Origin: an uncultured Anderseniella sp.
Lineage (GTDB): Bacteria; Pseudomonadota; Alphaproteobacteria; Rhizobiales; Aestuariivirgaceae
Direction of reading: 5' to 3'
Assembly (NCBI GenBank): GCA_947488295.1
Contig: CANKYU010000001.1
Location: 1,104,183-1,168,182 of the forward strand
Length of the DNA stretch: 64,000 bases
Shown here: positions 53,693-62,972 of the stretch, piece by piece
How the letters are laid out: each line of letters starts with the position of its first letter
Position numbering within the stretch: position 1 is the first letter of the stretch
The notes under the pieces: generated by a model
Databases searched by the model: none
What the model saw: only the letters and a program-made list of their open reading frames with translations
What the model was told of the DNA's origin: nothing
Program-made: the position numbers and the translations under genes

Positions 53693-55099
53693 GTGATGTT
53701 GCTGCATGAAGACCGGTTGTTTCCGGCCGACCCCGATACCCGGGCAATTGCCCGCCGCCTGTTCGCCGAGATCACGAACCTGCCGCTGATCTGCCCGCAT
53801 GGCCATACCGACCCGGCCTGGTTTGCCGACAACGAGCGGTTTCCCGACCCGGCACAGTTGCTCATTGTGCCGGATCATTACGTGCTCAGAATGCTGGTCT
53901 CACAAGGGGTGGATTACCCGTCGCTCGGGATTGCCGGTCTCGATGGTAAACCGGGTGAAACCGACGGGCGCAAGATCTGGCGGCTGTTTGCGGAACATTA
54001 CCACCTGTTCCGGTCCACACCGACACGGCTTTGGCTGGATCATACGCTTCAGGAGTTGTTCGGCATCGATGTGCCGCTCAGTGCTGCGACTGCCGATGCT
54101 CATTACGATCAGATTTCCAATTGCCTGACACAGGACGCGTTTCGCCCGCGGGCGCTGTTTGACCGGTTCGGGATCGAGGTGATCACCACGACCGAGAGTC
54201 CCCTGGATGATCTGCGACATCACAAGGCAATCGGTGACAGTGAATGGGACGGGAGGGTGATAACCGCCTATCGGCCGGATCCCGTTGTCGATCCGGAGTT
54301 TGAAGGATTTGCGGATAACCTGAAAAAGTTCGGCGAACTCACTGACGAAGACACAGGTTCATGGCAAGGCTATCTGGAGGCGCACCGCAAGCGCCGGGCA
54401 TTTTTCGCATCTATGGGCGCAACATCGACGGATCACGGTCACCCCACGGCGCGCACCACTGATATCGGTGAAGCAGCGGCGGAAGATCTCTTTGCCCGTA
54501 TTATTCGTGATGGCGCATCATCAGACGACAAGGAATTGTTCCGCGCCCAGATGCTCACCGAAATGGCGGCGATGAGTTGTGATGATGGCCTGGTCATGCA
54601 GATCCATGCGGGTTCGCATCGCAACCACAACAAGCAGGTGTTCGACCTGTATGGCCGGGACAGGGGCTTCGACATCCCGACCCGGACCAACTATGTAGCA
54701 GCGCTCAAACCGCTGCTGGACCGGTTCGGGATGGACCCACGCCTGTCCATCATACTGTTCACGCTGGATGAAACGGCGTACTCGCGCGAGCTTGCCCCGC
54801 TTGCAGGTGCCTATCCGTGCCTCAAGCTTGGTCCAGCCTGGTGGTTCTTCGACAGCGCAGACGGCATGCTGCGCTATCGCGAGCAGGTTACCGAGACGGC
54901 AGGTTACTACAACACTGCCGGTTTCAATGATGACACCCGCGCCTTCCCGTCAATCCCGGCCCGGCATGATGTGGCTCGCCGTATCGATTGCGCGTTTCTG
55001 GCGCGGCAGGTGGCGGAGCATCGCATTCGCGAAGACGAAGCGCGCGAGGTGGCTGTTGACCTGACCTATGGCCTTGCGAAGAAGTCCTACAACTTGTGA
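53693..55099 (+). CDS. uxaC: Glucuronate (uronate) isomerase
   Basis: 468 residues; GTG 53693 or ATG 53696. LICPHGHTDPAWFADN supplies the metal-site His pair, and ITTTESPLDDLRHHKAI, GLVMQIHAGSHRNHN and LGPAWWFFDSADGMLRYR are UxaC features. It converts D-glucuronate to D-fructuronate (and galacturonate to tagaturonate). Length equals the E. coli enzyme within a few residues. Confidence 0.93.
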   Translation: MMLLHEDRLFPADPDTRAIARRLFAEITNLPLICPHGHTDPAWFADNERFPDPAQLLIVPDHYVLRMLVSQGVDYPSLGIAGLDGKPGETDGRKIWRLFAEHYHLFRSTPTRLWLDHTLQELFGIDVPLSAATADAHYDQISNCLTQDAFRPRALFDRFGIEVITTTESPLDDLRHHKAIGDSEWDGRVITAYRPDPVVDPEFEGFADNLKKFGELTDEDTGSWQGYLEAHRKRRAFFASMGATSTDHGHPTARTTDIGEAAAEDLFARIIRDGASSDDKELFRAQMLTEMAAMSCDDGLVMQIHAGSHRNHNKQVFDLYGRDRGFDIPTRTNYVAALKPLLDRFGMDPRLSIILFTLDETAYSRELAPLAGAYPCLKLGPAWWFFDSADGMLRYREQVTETAGYYNTAGFNDDTRAFPSIPARHDVARRIDCAFLARQVAEHRIREDEAREVAVDLTYGLAKKSYNL

Positions 55100-55127
55100 A
55101 ACCGGCAGTGAGCGAGGAAACCCATTG

Positions 55128-56558
55128 ATGCGTCTCGGCATGAAGACAGTTGCTGCTGCACGCGCAGACACGTTTGCGTATGAGCGTGCTGACCTGTCGG
55201 CAGGCATTGTGCACCTGGGTGTGGGGGCGTTTCATCGGGCGCACCAGGCGGTGTACGTGGACGACATACTGGCTGGCGATCCTGACTGGGCCATTATCGG
55301 GGCATCGCTGCGCAGCAGCTCGGCTGCCGAGGCGCTGAACCCCCAGAACGGCTTGTATACGCTGACTGTCAGCGGTTCGTCCGACACCCGGGACCGCATT
55401 GTCGGCAGCCTGTTAGAGGTGATTGACGCCAGTGAGGGGGCCGAGGCGCTGGTACAGCGCATGGTTGCCCCGGTGATCCGAATTGTCTCGCTGACCATCA
55501 CCGAGAAGGGCTACTGCATCGATCCGGCCACCGGTCGCCTTGATCGCAGTCATCCCGACATCGCGGCGGACCTGGAAACGCCTCACAGACCACGCTCTGC
55601 CATAGGCGTTATCGTGGAGGCGCTGCGGCGGAGAAAGCTGTCGGGCGTTGGTCCGTTTACCGTTCTGTGTTGCGATAACCTGCCGGAAAACGGACGGATA
55701 ACCCGCAATGTCGTGACCGAGATGGCCGGCTTGCAGGATGCGGTGCTGAGTGACTGGATCGGGAACAACGCCACCTTCCCGTCAACCATGGTGGACCGTA
55801 TCGTTCCCGCAACCACGAAGGATGATACCGACGCCGTCAATGCGCGAACCGGCGTGGGTGATGCGGCCCCGGTTGTAACCGAGCCATTTTCCCAGTGGGT
55901 CGTGGAGGACCGGTTCTGTGCCGGGCGGCCGCCATGGGAAGATGCCGGTGTTACGTTTGTCGATGACGTGCGTCCATTTGAGGAGATGAAGCTCAGGCTG
56001 CTCAATGGCAGCCACTCCACGCTCGCCTATCTTGGATATCTGGGCGGCCACGAAACGGTTGCCGATGCCATAGGTGATCCGGACCTTCATGCGCTGGTGC
56101 ATGACATGATGACACTGGAGGTTATTCCCACACTGGACATGCCGACCGGTGTCGATCTGTTCGCCTACAGAGATGCGCTGCTGCAGCGCTTTGCCAATCG
56201 GAGTCTCAAACACCGGACCTGGCAGATTGCCATGGACGGGTCACAGAAACTCCCGCAACGGCTGCTGTCGACGATCCGCGACCGTCTGGCGGCAGGCCTG
56301 CCATTCGAACGGCTTGCCTGCGGGGTTGCGGGATGGATGCGATATGTCACCGGAACGGACATGACCGGCAATCCGATCGATGTGCGCGATCCGCTGGCAG
56401 ACGAACTCAAGGCGATTGGCGCGCGCGCCGGCAACAATGCCGAAACACTTGTCAAAGCCTATGCCGGTGTCGGTTCGGTTTTTGGTCCCGATCTGGTTGC
56501 CGAGCCGGTTTTTCTGCAAGCAGTCACACGGGCATTGCAAAACCTGGAGAACAGGTAG
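55128..56558 (+). CDS. uxuB: Fructuronate reductase / mannitol dehydrogenase family
   Basis: 476 residues from ATG 55128 with GAGGAAA upstream; the longer frame overlaps uxaC. IVHLGVGAFHRAHQAVYVDD is the N-terminal NAD-binding motif, and KLRLLNGSHSTLAYLGYLGG holds the catalytic Lys-Asn-His set of polyol-specific long-chain dehydrogenases. Given uxuA and uxaC in the same operon, reduction of D-fructuronate to D-mannonate is most likely; mannitol dehydrogenase is the alternative. Confidence 0.88.
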   Translation: MRLGMKTVAAARADTFAYERADLSAGIVHLGVGAFHRAHQAVYVDDILAGDPDWAIIGASLRSSSAAEALNPQNGLYTLTVSGSSDTRDRIVGSLLEVIDASEGAEALVQRMVAPVIRIVSLTITEKGYCIDPATGRLDRSHPDIAADLETPHRPRSAIGVIVEALRRRKLSGVGPFTVLCCDNLPENGRITRNVVTEMAGLQDAVLSDWIGNNATFPSTMVDRIVPATTKDDTDAVNARTGVGDAAPVVTEPFSQWVVEDRFCAGRPPWEDAGVTFVDDVRPFEEMKLRLLNGSHSTLAYLGYLGGHETVADAIGDPDLHALVHDMMTLEVIPTLDMPTGVDLFAYRDALLQRFANRSLKHRTWQIAMDGSQKLPQRLLSTIRDRLAAGLPFERLACGVAGWMRYVTGTDMTGNPIDVRDPLADELKAIGARAGNNAETLVKAYAGVGSVFGPDLVAEPVFLQAVTRALQNLENR

Positions 56559-56585
56559 ACGCGACAATCGGGCAAATATGCCAGG

Positions 56586-57473
56586 CTAGCCGCCCTTGTG
56601 CTCGTGCCACCGCGCCTTGTCGAAGGCAACATGGTCACCGAAATAGTCGATGGTCGGCGTATCGGCGGGCAGGGATGCGGCGGAATAGTGCGTTGTTGCA
56701 CTGTCCATCCGGCGGGTGTGCTGCTGCCTGCCAACCCAGGGTTCAGCCGGCATCAGCGTGCTTGAACGCTGCACGACATCCCAGATGTAATAATGGTGCG
56801 GCACGACCACTTTCGGCTTCAGGCGGTCGATGATCTCCTGGGTGTGGTGGAAACCCATGACGTGCTGGGACTCATCCACCGGCAAAAGGGCTATGTCGAT
56901 CTGACCGATGGCATCCCAGACTTCGTCTGGCGCATTGTGCCGGTTGTCGCCCCAGTGCAGAATTCGCAAACCTCCGGTTTCAACGATGATAAGGCAATTG
57001 TCCCAGGAGCGCGGATTGTTCGGCGGTTCGATATCCACATTGCCGAATTCCCGGATGATTTTCTTGAAATCGTAACTGGCACTGGAGCTGTCCGTGGCAT
57101 GCTTGTCAGCAATGCCGGTGATGCGTACGTCTGCGAATTCATACACCCCGATGAGCCTGTCGAGGAGCACATGCGCATCGAGGCGGTGCAGGGCGTCATG
57201 GTCAAAGTGCGCATGGGTTGCGACACCGATGTCGACCGCGGTTTTCGGAAAGTCGTAAAAATACCAGTCCCACCGCCGCGTCGGCAGGTTACGCCATGGG
57301 TCCAGCATCACGGTGATACCTGAAGGCGAGGTGATCCGGAAGGCCGAGCTGCCAAAGTAACTGAGCGCAACAGTCTGCTCGGGGGCGGGGCGCCGGTTCC
57401 ACTGATGCTCGATCATCGAGTTGTGATTGGTGCGCAGTTGCCAGGACTGAAGACCCTCGTCGATGTCACCCAT
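56586..57473 (-). CDS. MBL-fold metallo-hydrolase
   Basis: 295 residues from ATG 57473 with GGAGAAG upstream. The metallo-beta-lactamase motif appears as ATHAHFDHDALHRLDAH (HxHxDH), a further ligand in ILHWGDNRHN, and a late His in VVVPHHYYIWD. The L-ascorbate-lactonase/UPF0173-like subgroup shares the opening LSYFGSSAFRITSPSGITVMLDPW. It is divergent from a TetR-Liv operon and shares its operator-like palindrome, so it may act on the imported compound. Confidence 0.85.
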   Translation of the reverse strand: MGDIDEGLQSWQLRTNHNSMIEHQWNRRPAPEQTVALSYFGSSAFRITSPSGITVMLDPWRNLPTRRWDWYFYDFPKTAVDIGVATHAHFDHDALHRLDAHVLLDRLIGVYEFADVRITGIADKHATDSSSASYDFKKIIREFGNVDIEPPNNPRSWDNCLIIVETGGLRILHWGDNRHNAPDEVWDAIGQIDIALLPVDESQHVMGFHHTQEIIDRLKPKVVVPHHYYIWDVVQRSSTLMPAEPWVGRQQHTRRMDSATTHYSAASLPADTPTIDYFGDHVAFDKARWHEHKGG

Positions 57474-57574
57474 TTGGCTTCTCCGGATTGAAAGCAAACC
57501 CAATTGTTATGTCAGCATAGGTAACCGATGTCGGTGTTGCCAGCCGGGCGGCAACCAGTCAGGCAAGTTATGCA

Positions 57575-57602
57575 CACAAACAAACAGTACTGATTGTTTG
57601 TG
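57575..57602. promoter_or_regulatory. 28-bp near-perfect palindrome, probable TetR operator
   Basis: Outer arms CACAAACAA (57575-57583) and TTGTTTGTG (57594-57602) surround A-CAGTACTG-A, whose centre is itself a palindrome; only one base pair breaks the symmetry. It lies 65 bp before the TetR start and 102 bp before the MBL gene. Size and placement fit an autoregulating TetR-family repressor. Confidence 0.72.
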
Positions 57603-57666
57603 GACATTGAGGTAAATTTCGGCATAGGCTTCAGCAACGAACAGGGTCGGGGCCGACAGGGTGGTT

Positions 57667-58332
57667 ATGGAAAAAGTTCGAAAACGGCAGGAAGAGCGCC
57701 GTGACGAGACCTCTGCAAAGTTACGGGCAGCCACGATATCGCTCATCGCGGATCGTGGTTATGTCAACACGACCACCACTGAGATCAGCAAGAAGGCCGG
57801 TGTGTCACGCGGCGCGCTGCTGCACCATTACCCTGCGAAAATCGATCTGATTGTCGATGCTGCTGCTCAGGTCTGGCGCCAGGCGATTGTCGAGGTGCAG
57901 GCGCTTTCCGGCGCACTGGGCCGCGGCGAACTTGATATTGACGGATTTGTCGAAGGTGTGTGGGACCGGGTGTTTCAGCACAATTCGGTGACCATGACCC
58001 TGGACCTGATGAGCGCCGCGCGCTCACACGACGAACTGCGCCAACGCATTTCAGGACACCTTGAAAACCTGTTCGAGGCCTATGATGAAATTGCCGACCA
58101 GGCATTTGCCGGGTCCGGCCTGTCACAGGACCAGCGCCGTGTCCTGGTGTCGATGACGACCTGCATGATCAGGGGATTGAAACTGCAGGAGCAGATGCAT
58201 CCAGACCCCGCGATGACACAGGCAATTCGCGATGCGTTCAAGATCATGCTGCAGCAGGTTATGGAGTCTGGCGACAAGCAGTCATTACTGCCGGAACCGG
58301 GCAAGGTTAAGTTGAAGGTTGTCGGTTCATGA
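57667..58332 (+). CDS. TetR/AcrR family transcriptional regulator
   Basis: 221 residues from ATG 57667; a GTG at 57661 is possible. The N-terminal helix-turn-helix reads AATISLIADRGYVNTTTTEISKKAGVSRGALLHHYPAKIDLI, textbook TetR. The C-terminal domain is a ~150-residue helical ligand pocket. Its stop overlaps livG by 4 bp, so it is co-transcribed with the transporter it likely controls through the palindrome at 57575. Confidence 0.92.
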   Translation: MEKVRKRQEERRDETSAKLRAATISLIADRGYVNTTTTEISKKAGVSRGALLHHYPAKIDLIVDAAAQVWRQAIVEVQALSGALGRGELDIDGFVEGVWDRVFQHNSVTMTLDLMSAARSHDELRQRISGHLENLFEAYDEIADQAFAGSGLSQDQRRVLVSMTTCMIRGLKLQEQMHPDPAMTQAIRDAFKIMLQQVMESGDKQSLLPEPGKVKLKVVGS

Positions 58333-59144
58333 GCATGCCCGCATCGGCACAATCGGCAGCAGCTTCAATGCCGGACATCGTTCTGTCGGGAACCGGCCTG
58401 TCGCGCAGCTTCGGCGGCGTGCATGCGGTCGCCGACATGAGTTTTGAACTTCGACAAAATTCGATCACAGGCCTGATCGGGCCGAACGGGGCGGGTAAAT
58501 CCACATTGTTCAACCTCGTCAGCGGAGTTGATAAACCGAAACAGGGCACAGTCATTCTGAACGGGAAGGACGTTAGCGGGCTTGATGCCTACAAACGGGC
58601 CCGTCTTGGCATGATCCGCACATTCCAGTTGTCGCGCGAGTTCGGCCGGCTGACGGTTCTGGAGAACCTGATGCTGTCGCCGCAGTTGCAGCTTGGCGAA
58701 CAGTTGCTGCCGCTGTTCCTCAGGCCTGCTGCGGTCAAATCCAACGACAGGGACGTCTACCAGCGCGCCTGCGAGGTGCTCAAGATATCTCGTCTCGAAA
58801 AGCTCAGGGACGAATATGCGGTGAACCTGTCCGGTGGACAGAAGAAACTGCTGGAGCTGGCCCGCACATTGATGATCGATTGTGATGTCATCCTGCTTGA
58901 TGAGCCGGGCGCCGGCGTCAACCCGGCGCTGATGAGCACGCTTACCGACATGATCGTCGATCTCAACCGCAATCACGGCAAGACCTTCTTCATTGTCGAA
59001 CACGACATGGACATGGTGGCAAGGCTGTGTGATCCGGTCATCGTGATGGCCGAGGGCAGCAGGCTGATCGAAGGCTCTTTCGATGTCATCCGTGAAGACA
59101 AGCGTGTCATCGAAGCTTACCTGGGAGGCTCGCTCGATGGCTGA
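58329..59144 (+). CDS. livG: Branched-chain amino-acid-type ABC transporter ATPase LivG
   Basis: 271 residues. GPNGAGKSTLFNLVSG (Walker A), LSGGQKKLLELARTLM (signature) and VILLDEPGAGVNPAL (Walker B, LivG-style GAGVNP). It has a ~13-residue Ala/Ser-rich extension before the domain. Overlaps the TetR stop by 4 bp and livF by 8 bp. Liv-type systems import many compounds besides amino acids, including amides and aromatic acids. Confidence 0.93.
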   Translation: MSMPASAQSAAASMPDIVLSGTGLSRSFGGVHAVADMSFELRQNSITGLIGPNGAGKSTLFNLVSGVDKPKQGTVILNGKDVSGLDAYKRARLGMIRTFQLSREFGRLTVLENLMLSPQLQLGEQLLPLFLRPAAVKSNDRDVYQRACEVLKISRLEKLRDEYAVNLSGGQKKLLELARTLMIDCDVILLDEPGAGVNPALMSTLTDMIVDLNRNHGKTFFIVEHDMDMVARLCDPVIVMAEGSRLIEGSFDVIREDKRVIEAYLGGSLDG

Positions 59145-59853
59145 GGACCTGCTGCAAGCTGAAAATATCTGTGTGGGGTATGGCAGGGGCGACATCGTGC
59201 ACGGTGTTGATGTCAGTGTAAGTGCCGGCCGGATCGCTACGATCATCGGGCCCAATGGTGCCGGTAAATCCACCATGATCAAGGCAATTGCCGGCGTGTT
59301 GATGCGCCGGGAAGGATCAATCCGCATTGACGGGCAGGAGATTGGCGGCAAGCCGGCGAGTGAGATCGCGCGCTGTGGCGTGGCCTACGTGCCGCAGGAG
59401 GCCAATGTCTTCCGCCAGTTGACCGTCACCGAAAACCTGCAGATGGGATCCTGGATCGAGCCGGAGGAATTCGATGGCCGCTACGAAAAAGTCTGCGCGC
59501 TGTTTCCCATTCTCAAGGAGCGGGGAAAGGTTCGCGCCGGCAACCTGTCCGGCGGACAACGGCAGATGGTGGCATTCGGCATGGCACTGATGGTCGAGCC
59601 GAAAGTGCTGCTGCTCGATGAGCCGTCTGCGGGACTGTCGCCGGCGATGGTCGAGCAGATGTTCGACATCATCAAGCAGGTCAACAAGACCGGCATAGCG
59701 GTGCTGATGGTCGAACAGAACGCCATGCAGGCGCTGAAAATTTCCGATCATGGCTACGTCATGGCCGCAGGCCAGGTCGCCATGTCGGCACCGGCGTCGG
59801 AATTACTGGATTCCAGCGAAGTATCAGAACTCTATCTGGGAACACGGCAATGA
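59137..59853 (+). CDS. livF: Branched-chain amino-acid-type ABC transporter ATPase LivF
   Basis: 238 residues from ATG 59137. GPNGAGKSTMIKAIAG, YVPQEANVFRQLTVTENLQMG, LSGGQRQMVAFGMAL and LLLDEPSAGLSPAMV are standard LivF motifs. It partners LivG. Its stop overlaps the livH ATG by 4 bp. Confidence 0.93.
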   Translation: MAEDLLQAENICVGYGRGDIVHGVDVSVSAGRIATIIGPNGAGKSTMIKAIAGVLMRREGSIRIDGQEIGGKPASEIARCGVAYVPQEANVFRQLTVTENLQMGSWIEPEEFDGRYEKVCALFPILKERGKVRAGNLSGGQRQMVAFGMALMVEPKVLLLDEPSAGLSPAMVEQMFDIIKQVNKTGIAVLMVEQNAMQALKISDHGYVMAAGQVAMSAPASELLDSSEVSELYLGTRQ

Positions 59854-60713
59854 GCGGTCAACTGATCATAAACGGCATCGTGAATGCCTCCCTTATCGCG
59901 CCACCGGCAATCGCGTTTTCGTTGTTGTTCGGTATCCTGCGGTTTCCCAATTTTGCCATCGGTGCCTATGTCACGGTCGGCGCATTCATCGCCTATGCGC
60001 TGAATGTCGGGGCAGGGATGCCCTTGTGGGTAGCCGGTCTGGGCGCCATGGCCGGTACGGCGGTTGTGGTCTGGCTGTCGGATGTTCTGGTGTTCAAGCC
60101 GATGCGGGGTCATACGCCGGTCACCCTGCTTGTGGTCTCTATCGCTCTTGCCCTGATTATCGAACATGTCATCCGGCTGTTTTACGGTGCCGATGTGCGC
60201 GGCTTCGACCTGCCACTTGAACGGCCGATCAAGTTTGCCGGGATGCGGATAACCGGTGAGCAGATCGACATCATCATTATGACGATTGTCATCGGCATCG
60301 CCATTCACCTGCTGTTGCAATATACCCGTATCGGCAAGGCGATGCGGGCTACGGCGGACAATGAAGTCCTGGCCGAGGTGCGCGGCATCAACACGTCATA
60401 TGTGATTGCATTCACCTGGTTGGTCTGTGGTGCCCTGTTTGGCCTGACCGGGGTGTTTGCCGGTCTTGATCTGGTCATCGAGCCGCTGGTCGGCTGGTAC
60501 CTGACCATCCCGATATTTGCTGCTGCCATTCTCGGTGGTATCGGCTCGCCCTATGGCGCGATGCTGGGATCCCTGCTGGTTGGACTGGCGGAAGAACTCA
60601 CCGTGCTGGTGCTGCCCAGTTCCTACAAGATCGGGGTCGGGTTCGTGATCATCGCTGTCCTGCTGCTGATCCGGCCGCATGGACTGCTTGGCCAGCCGGA
60701 GATCAAGAAATGA
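59850..60713 (+). CDS. livH: Branched-chain amino-acid-type ABC transporter permease LivH
   Basis: 287 residues, about eight membrane helices. LLFGILRFPNFAIGAYVTVGAF, the cytosolic YTRIGKAMRATADNEVLAEVRGIN coupling loop, and GGIGSPYGAMLGSLLVGLAEE are LivH features. It overlaps both neighbours by 4 bp. Confidence 0.93.
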   Translation: MSGQLIINGIVNASLIAPPAIAFSLLFGILRFPNFAIGAYVTVGAFIAYALNVGAGMPLWVAGLGAMAGTAVVVWLSDVLVFKPMRGHTPVTLLVVSIALALIIEHVIRLFYGADVRGFDLPLERPIKFAGMRITGEQIDIIIMTIVIGIAIHLLLQYTRIGKAMRATADNEVLAEVRGINTSYVIAFTWLVCGALFGLTGVFAGLDLVIEPLVGWYLTIPIFAAAILGGIGSPYGAMLGSLLVGLAEELTVLVLPSSYKIGVGFVIIAVLLLIRPHGLLGQPEIKK

Positions 60714-61654
60714 GCGCATATCTGATTTCCATGGCCACTTTTGTCGGCTTCTTCATGATCCTGGCCCTGGCGCTCAACCTGCAGTGGGGCATGACCGGCA
60801 TGGTGAACTTCGGCATTGCCGGGTTCTATGCGCTCGGTGCCTATACCAGCGGCCTGCTGTCGGTGAAGCTAGGCTGGCCGGTTGGCATCACCATCGCCAT
60901 GAGCTGTGTGACGGGACTTATTGCCGGCGGCCTGGTTGCGCTGCTGTCAATGCGATTACGAGAGGACTACCTTGCCATCGTTACACTGGGCTTTGGCGAG
61001 ATCGTGCGGCTGATCGCGCTTAACGAAGACCAGATTACCGAAGGTCCGCGCGGCCTGAAAATCGATGCCCGGCCATTTGCCGACATGTTCGATCGCGAAA
61101 CCTATCCGCTGGTCTATCTCGGACTGGTGGCGCTTGCAGTGGCGGTGGTGTTCGTCATCGTGGAGTGCATCCGGAGGTCCCCGATGGGTCGAACACTGCG
61201 CGCCATCCGTGAAGACGACGTGGTTGCTGAAGTGCTGGGCAAGAACGTGTTGCGCCACCGGATACAGGTATTCGCACTGGGGGGTGCCTTCATGGGCCTC
61301 GCCGGGGCGCTTTACGCGCACTATGTGCAAAACATCAGTCCTGAAGTCTTCATGCCGATGGTTGCCATCTTTATCTGGATGTCGGTCATTGTCGGCGGCG
61401 CAGGCAATAACTGGGGGCTACTGTTGGGAGCCGGTGTGGTCATGACCATTCTGGAAGGATCACGGTTCATGGGAGACTTCATTGACTTCCTTGATGCCGA
61501 ACAACTTTCCGCCATCCGCATTATCGTCATCGGTGTTCTTCTGATCGCGATACTGCGGGTGCGTCCGAGGGGTTTGATACCGGAACCCAAATTCTCGTTT
61601 GCCGCTGCATCAACTGACCAGGAGCGGCAACCGTCTATTGAAAATGCAAAGTAA
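60710..61654 (+). CDS. livM: Branched-chain amino-acid-type ABC transporter permease LivM
   Basis: 314 residues. LALNLQWGMTGMVNFGIAGFYALGAYTSG, LREDYLAIVTLGFGEIVRLIALNE, the coupling loop SPMGRTLRAIREDDVVAEVLGKN, and VGGAGNNWGLLLGAGVV match LivM. It forms the pore with LivH. The binding-protein gene follows after 23 bp. Confidence 0.93.
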   Translation: MSAYLISMATFVGFFMILALALNLQWGMTGMVNFGIAGFYALGAYTSGLLSVKLGWPVGITIAMSCVTGLIAGGLVALLSMRLREDYLAIVTLGFGEIVRLIALNEDQITEGPRGLKIDARPFADMFDRETYPLVYLGLVALAVAVVFVIVECIRRSPMGRTLRAIREDDVVAEVLGKNVLRHRIQVFALGGAFMGLAGALYAHYVQNISPEVFMPMVAIFIWMSVIVGGAGNNWGLLLGAGVVMTILEGSRFMGDFIDFLDAEQLSAIRIIVIGVLLIAILRVRPRGLIPEPKFSFAAASTDQERQPSIENAK

Positions 61655-61677
61655 ACTGAAACCGGGAGTACCCAGAA

Positions 61678-62895
61678 ATGACCAGTAAAATCACACGTCG
61701 CAGCGCCCTGATCACGGGCGGTGCCATAGCCGCAGCCAGTGTGTTCGCGCCAAACATCGCCCGCGCTGCCGATCCGATCAATGTCGGCAGCCTGACGCCA
61801 AATACTGGTGGCGGCGGCCCGTTCGGCCCCAAGATCACCGCAGCTCACAAGCGTGTCGTTGACCTGGTCAACAGCCAGGGTGGTGTGCTCGGCACGACCA
61901 TCAACCTGTTTCAGGAAAACTCCGAAACCAATCCCGAAACCGCGGTGCGTGCTGCCGACAAACTGATCAATGTAAACAAGGTTGTCGGTATTCTGGGCAC
62001 CTGGTCATCATCGGTAACGCTGGGCATCATGCCGAAATGCCAGGAAGCCGGCGTCATCCAGATGTGTACCTCTTCGTCCGCCGACATTCCGATCCGTGAC
62101 GAGAAGGGCTACGTGTTCAATTTCCAGGCATTGTCACCGGTGTGGGGCAGAGCGATTGCCAGGCTGGCATTACGGAGGGGGTTCAAGACCTTCAACCTGA
62201 TGGCGCTGAACAATGACTTTACCCGCTCGATGATGGATGGATTTACCGAGGTCGTCGGCAAGGACAAGCTGCTGCAGGACTCGTTCTATTACAATGGCGG
62301 GCAGTCATCCTATCGTTCCGAAGTGACCCAGCTGATCGAGAAAAACCCTGACGCTGTCTTCATTCCATCCTACGTCACTGACTTCACATCCGTGTACAAG
62401 GAGATTTTCCGGCAGGGCTATGAAGGGCAGGTAATCTCGGTGTCGATCTCGACCGGCGCGAAATTCAAGGAAGCCATCGGTGATGCGGCCAACGGCATTA
62501 TCCACGGGCTTCCCGTGCCGCCGATCAAGAGCCCTGCCTATGCGGAGTATGTAACGGAAACCGGCCTTGAGCCAATCGATGGTGTGCAGCATCCGTTCGG
62601 TACTGCAGGCCGCGATCAGATGTCGGTGTTGCTGCTGGCGATTGAGAAAGCCGGGTCAACCGATGCCGACAAGGTGGCAAAGGCGATCTGGGAAGTCACT
62701 ACCGGCGACGGCAAGGAAACCGTCTACAATGTGACCGAAGGCCTGAAAGCCATTCGTGCAGGCAAGGAAATCAATTATTCCGGTGCAAGTTCGAGCATTG
62801 AATTCGACAAGGAAGGCATGGTGCTTGGCCGTGACTTCCAACTGGCCGAAATCAAGGACGGCAAGGATGTCGTGATCGAACGCCTGGAATTCTGA
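61678..62895 (+). CDS. Periplasmic binding protein of the Liv-type transporter
   Basis: 405 residues. The N-terminus TSKITRRSALITGGAIAAASVFAPNIARAA has a twin-arginine-like motif and cleavage after ARA. The mature protein is a periplasmic-binding-protein fold of the LivK/AmiC class (VGILGTWSSSVTLGIMPKCQEAGVIQMCTSSS; NPDAVFIPSYVTDF). Cys residues in the binding cleft region and lack of typical LivK leucine-site motifs suggest a ligand other than branched-chain amino acids. Confidence 0.9.
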   Translation: MTSKITRRSALITGGAIAAASVFAPNIARAADPINVGSLTPNTGGGGPFGPKITAAHKRVVDLVNSQGGVLGTTINLFQENSETNPETAVRAADKLINVNKVVGILGTWSSSVTLGIMPKCQEAGVIQMCTSSSADIPIRDEKGYVFNFQALSPVWGRAIARLALRRGFKTFNLMALNNDFTRSMMDGFTEVVGKDKLLQDSFYYNGGQSSYRSEVTQLIEKNPDAVFIPSYVTDFTSVYKEIFRQGYEGQVISVSISTGAKFKEAIGDAANGIIHGLPVPPIKSPAYAEYVTETGLEPIDGVQHPFGTAGRDQMSVLLLAIEKAGSTDADKVAKAIWEVTTGDGKETVYNVTEGLKAIRAGKEINYSGASSSIEFDKEGMVLGRDFQLAEIKDGKDVVIERLEF

Positions 62896-62908
62896 GACCA
62901 CAACAAGA

Positions 62909-62938
62909 CGGCCAGGTGGTGAAATTTCCACCTGGCCG
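62909..62938 (+). terminator. Hairpin after the binding-protein gene
   Basis: Perfect 11-bp arms CGGCCAGGTGG and CCACCTGGCCG with an 8-nt loop, 13 bp after the stop. No uridine run follows; such stems commonly protect binding-protein mRNA or lower expression of downstream genes. Confidence 0.55.
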
Positions 62939-62972
62939 GCGCAAGCGACATATTTCAAGGAGGAGCAATGAC

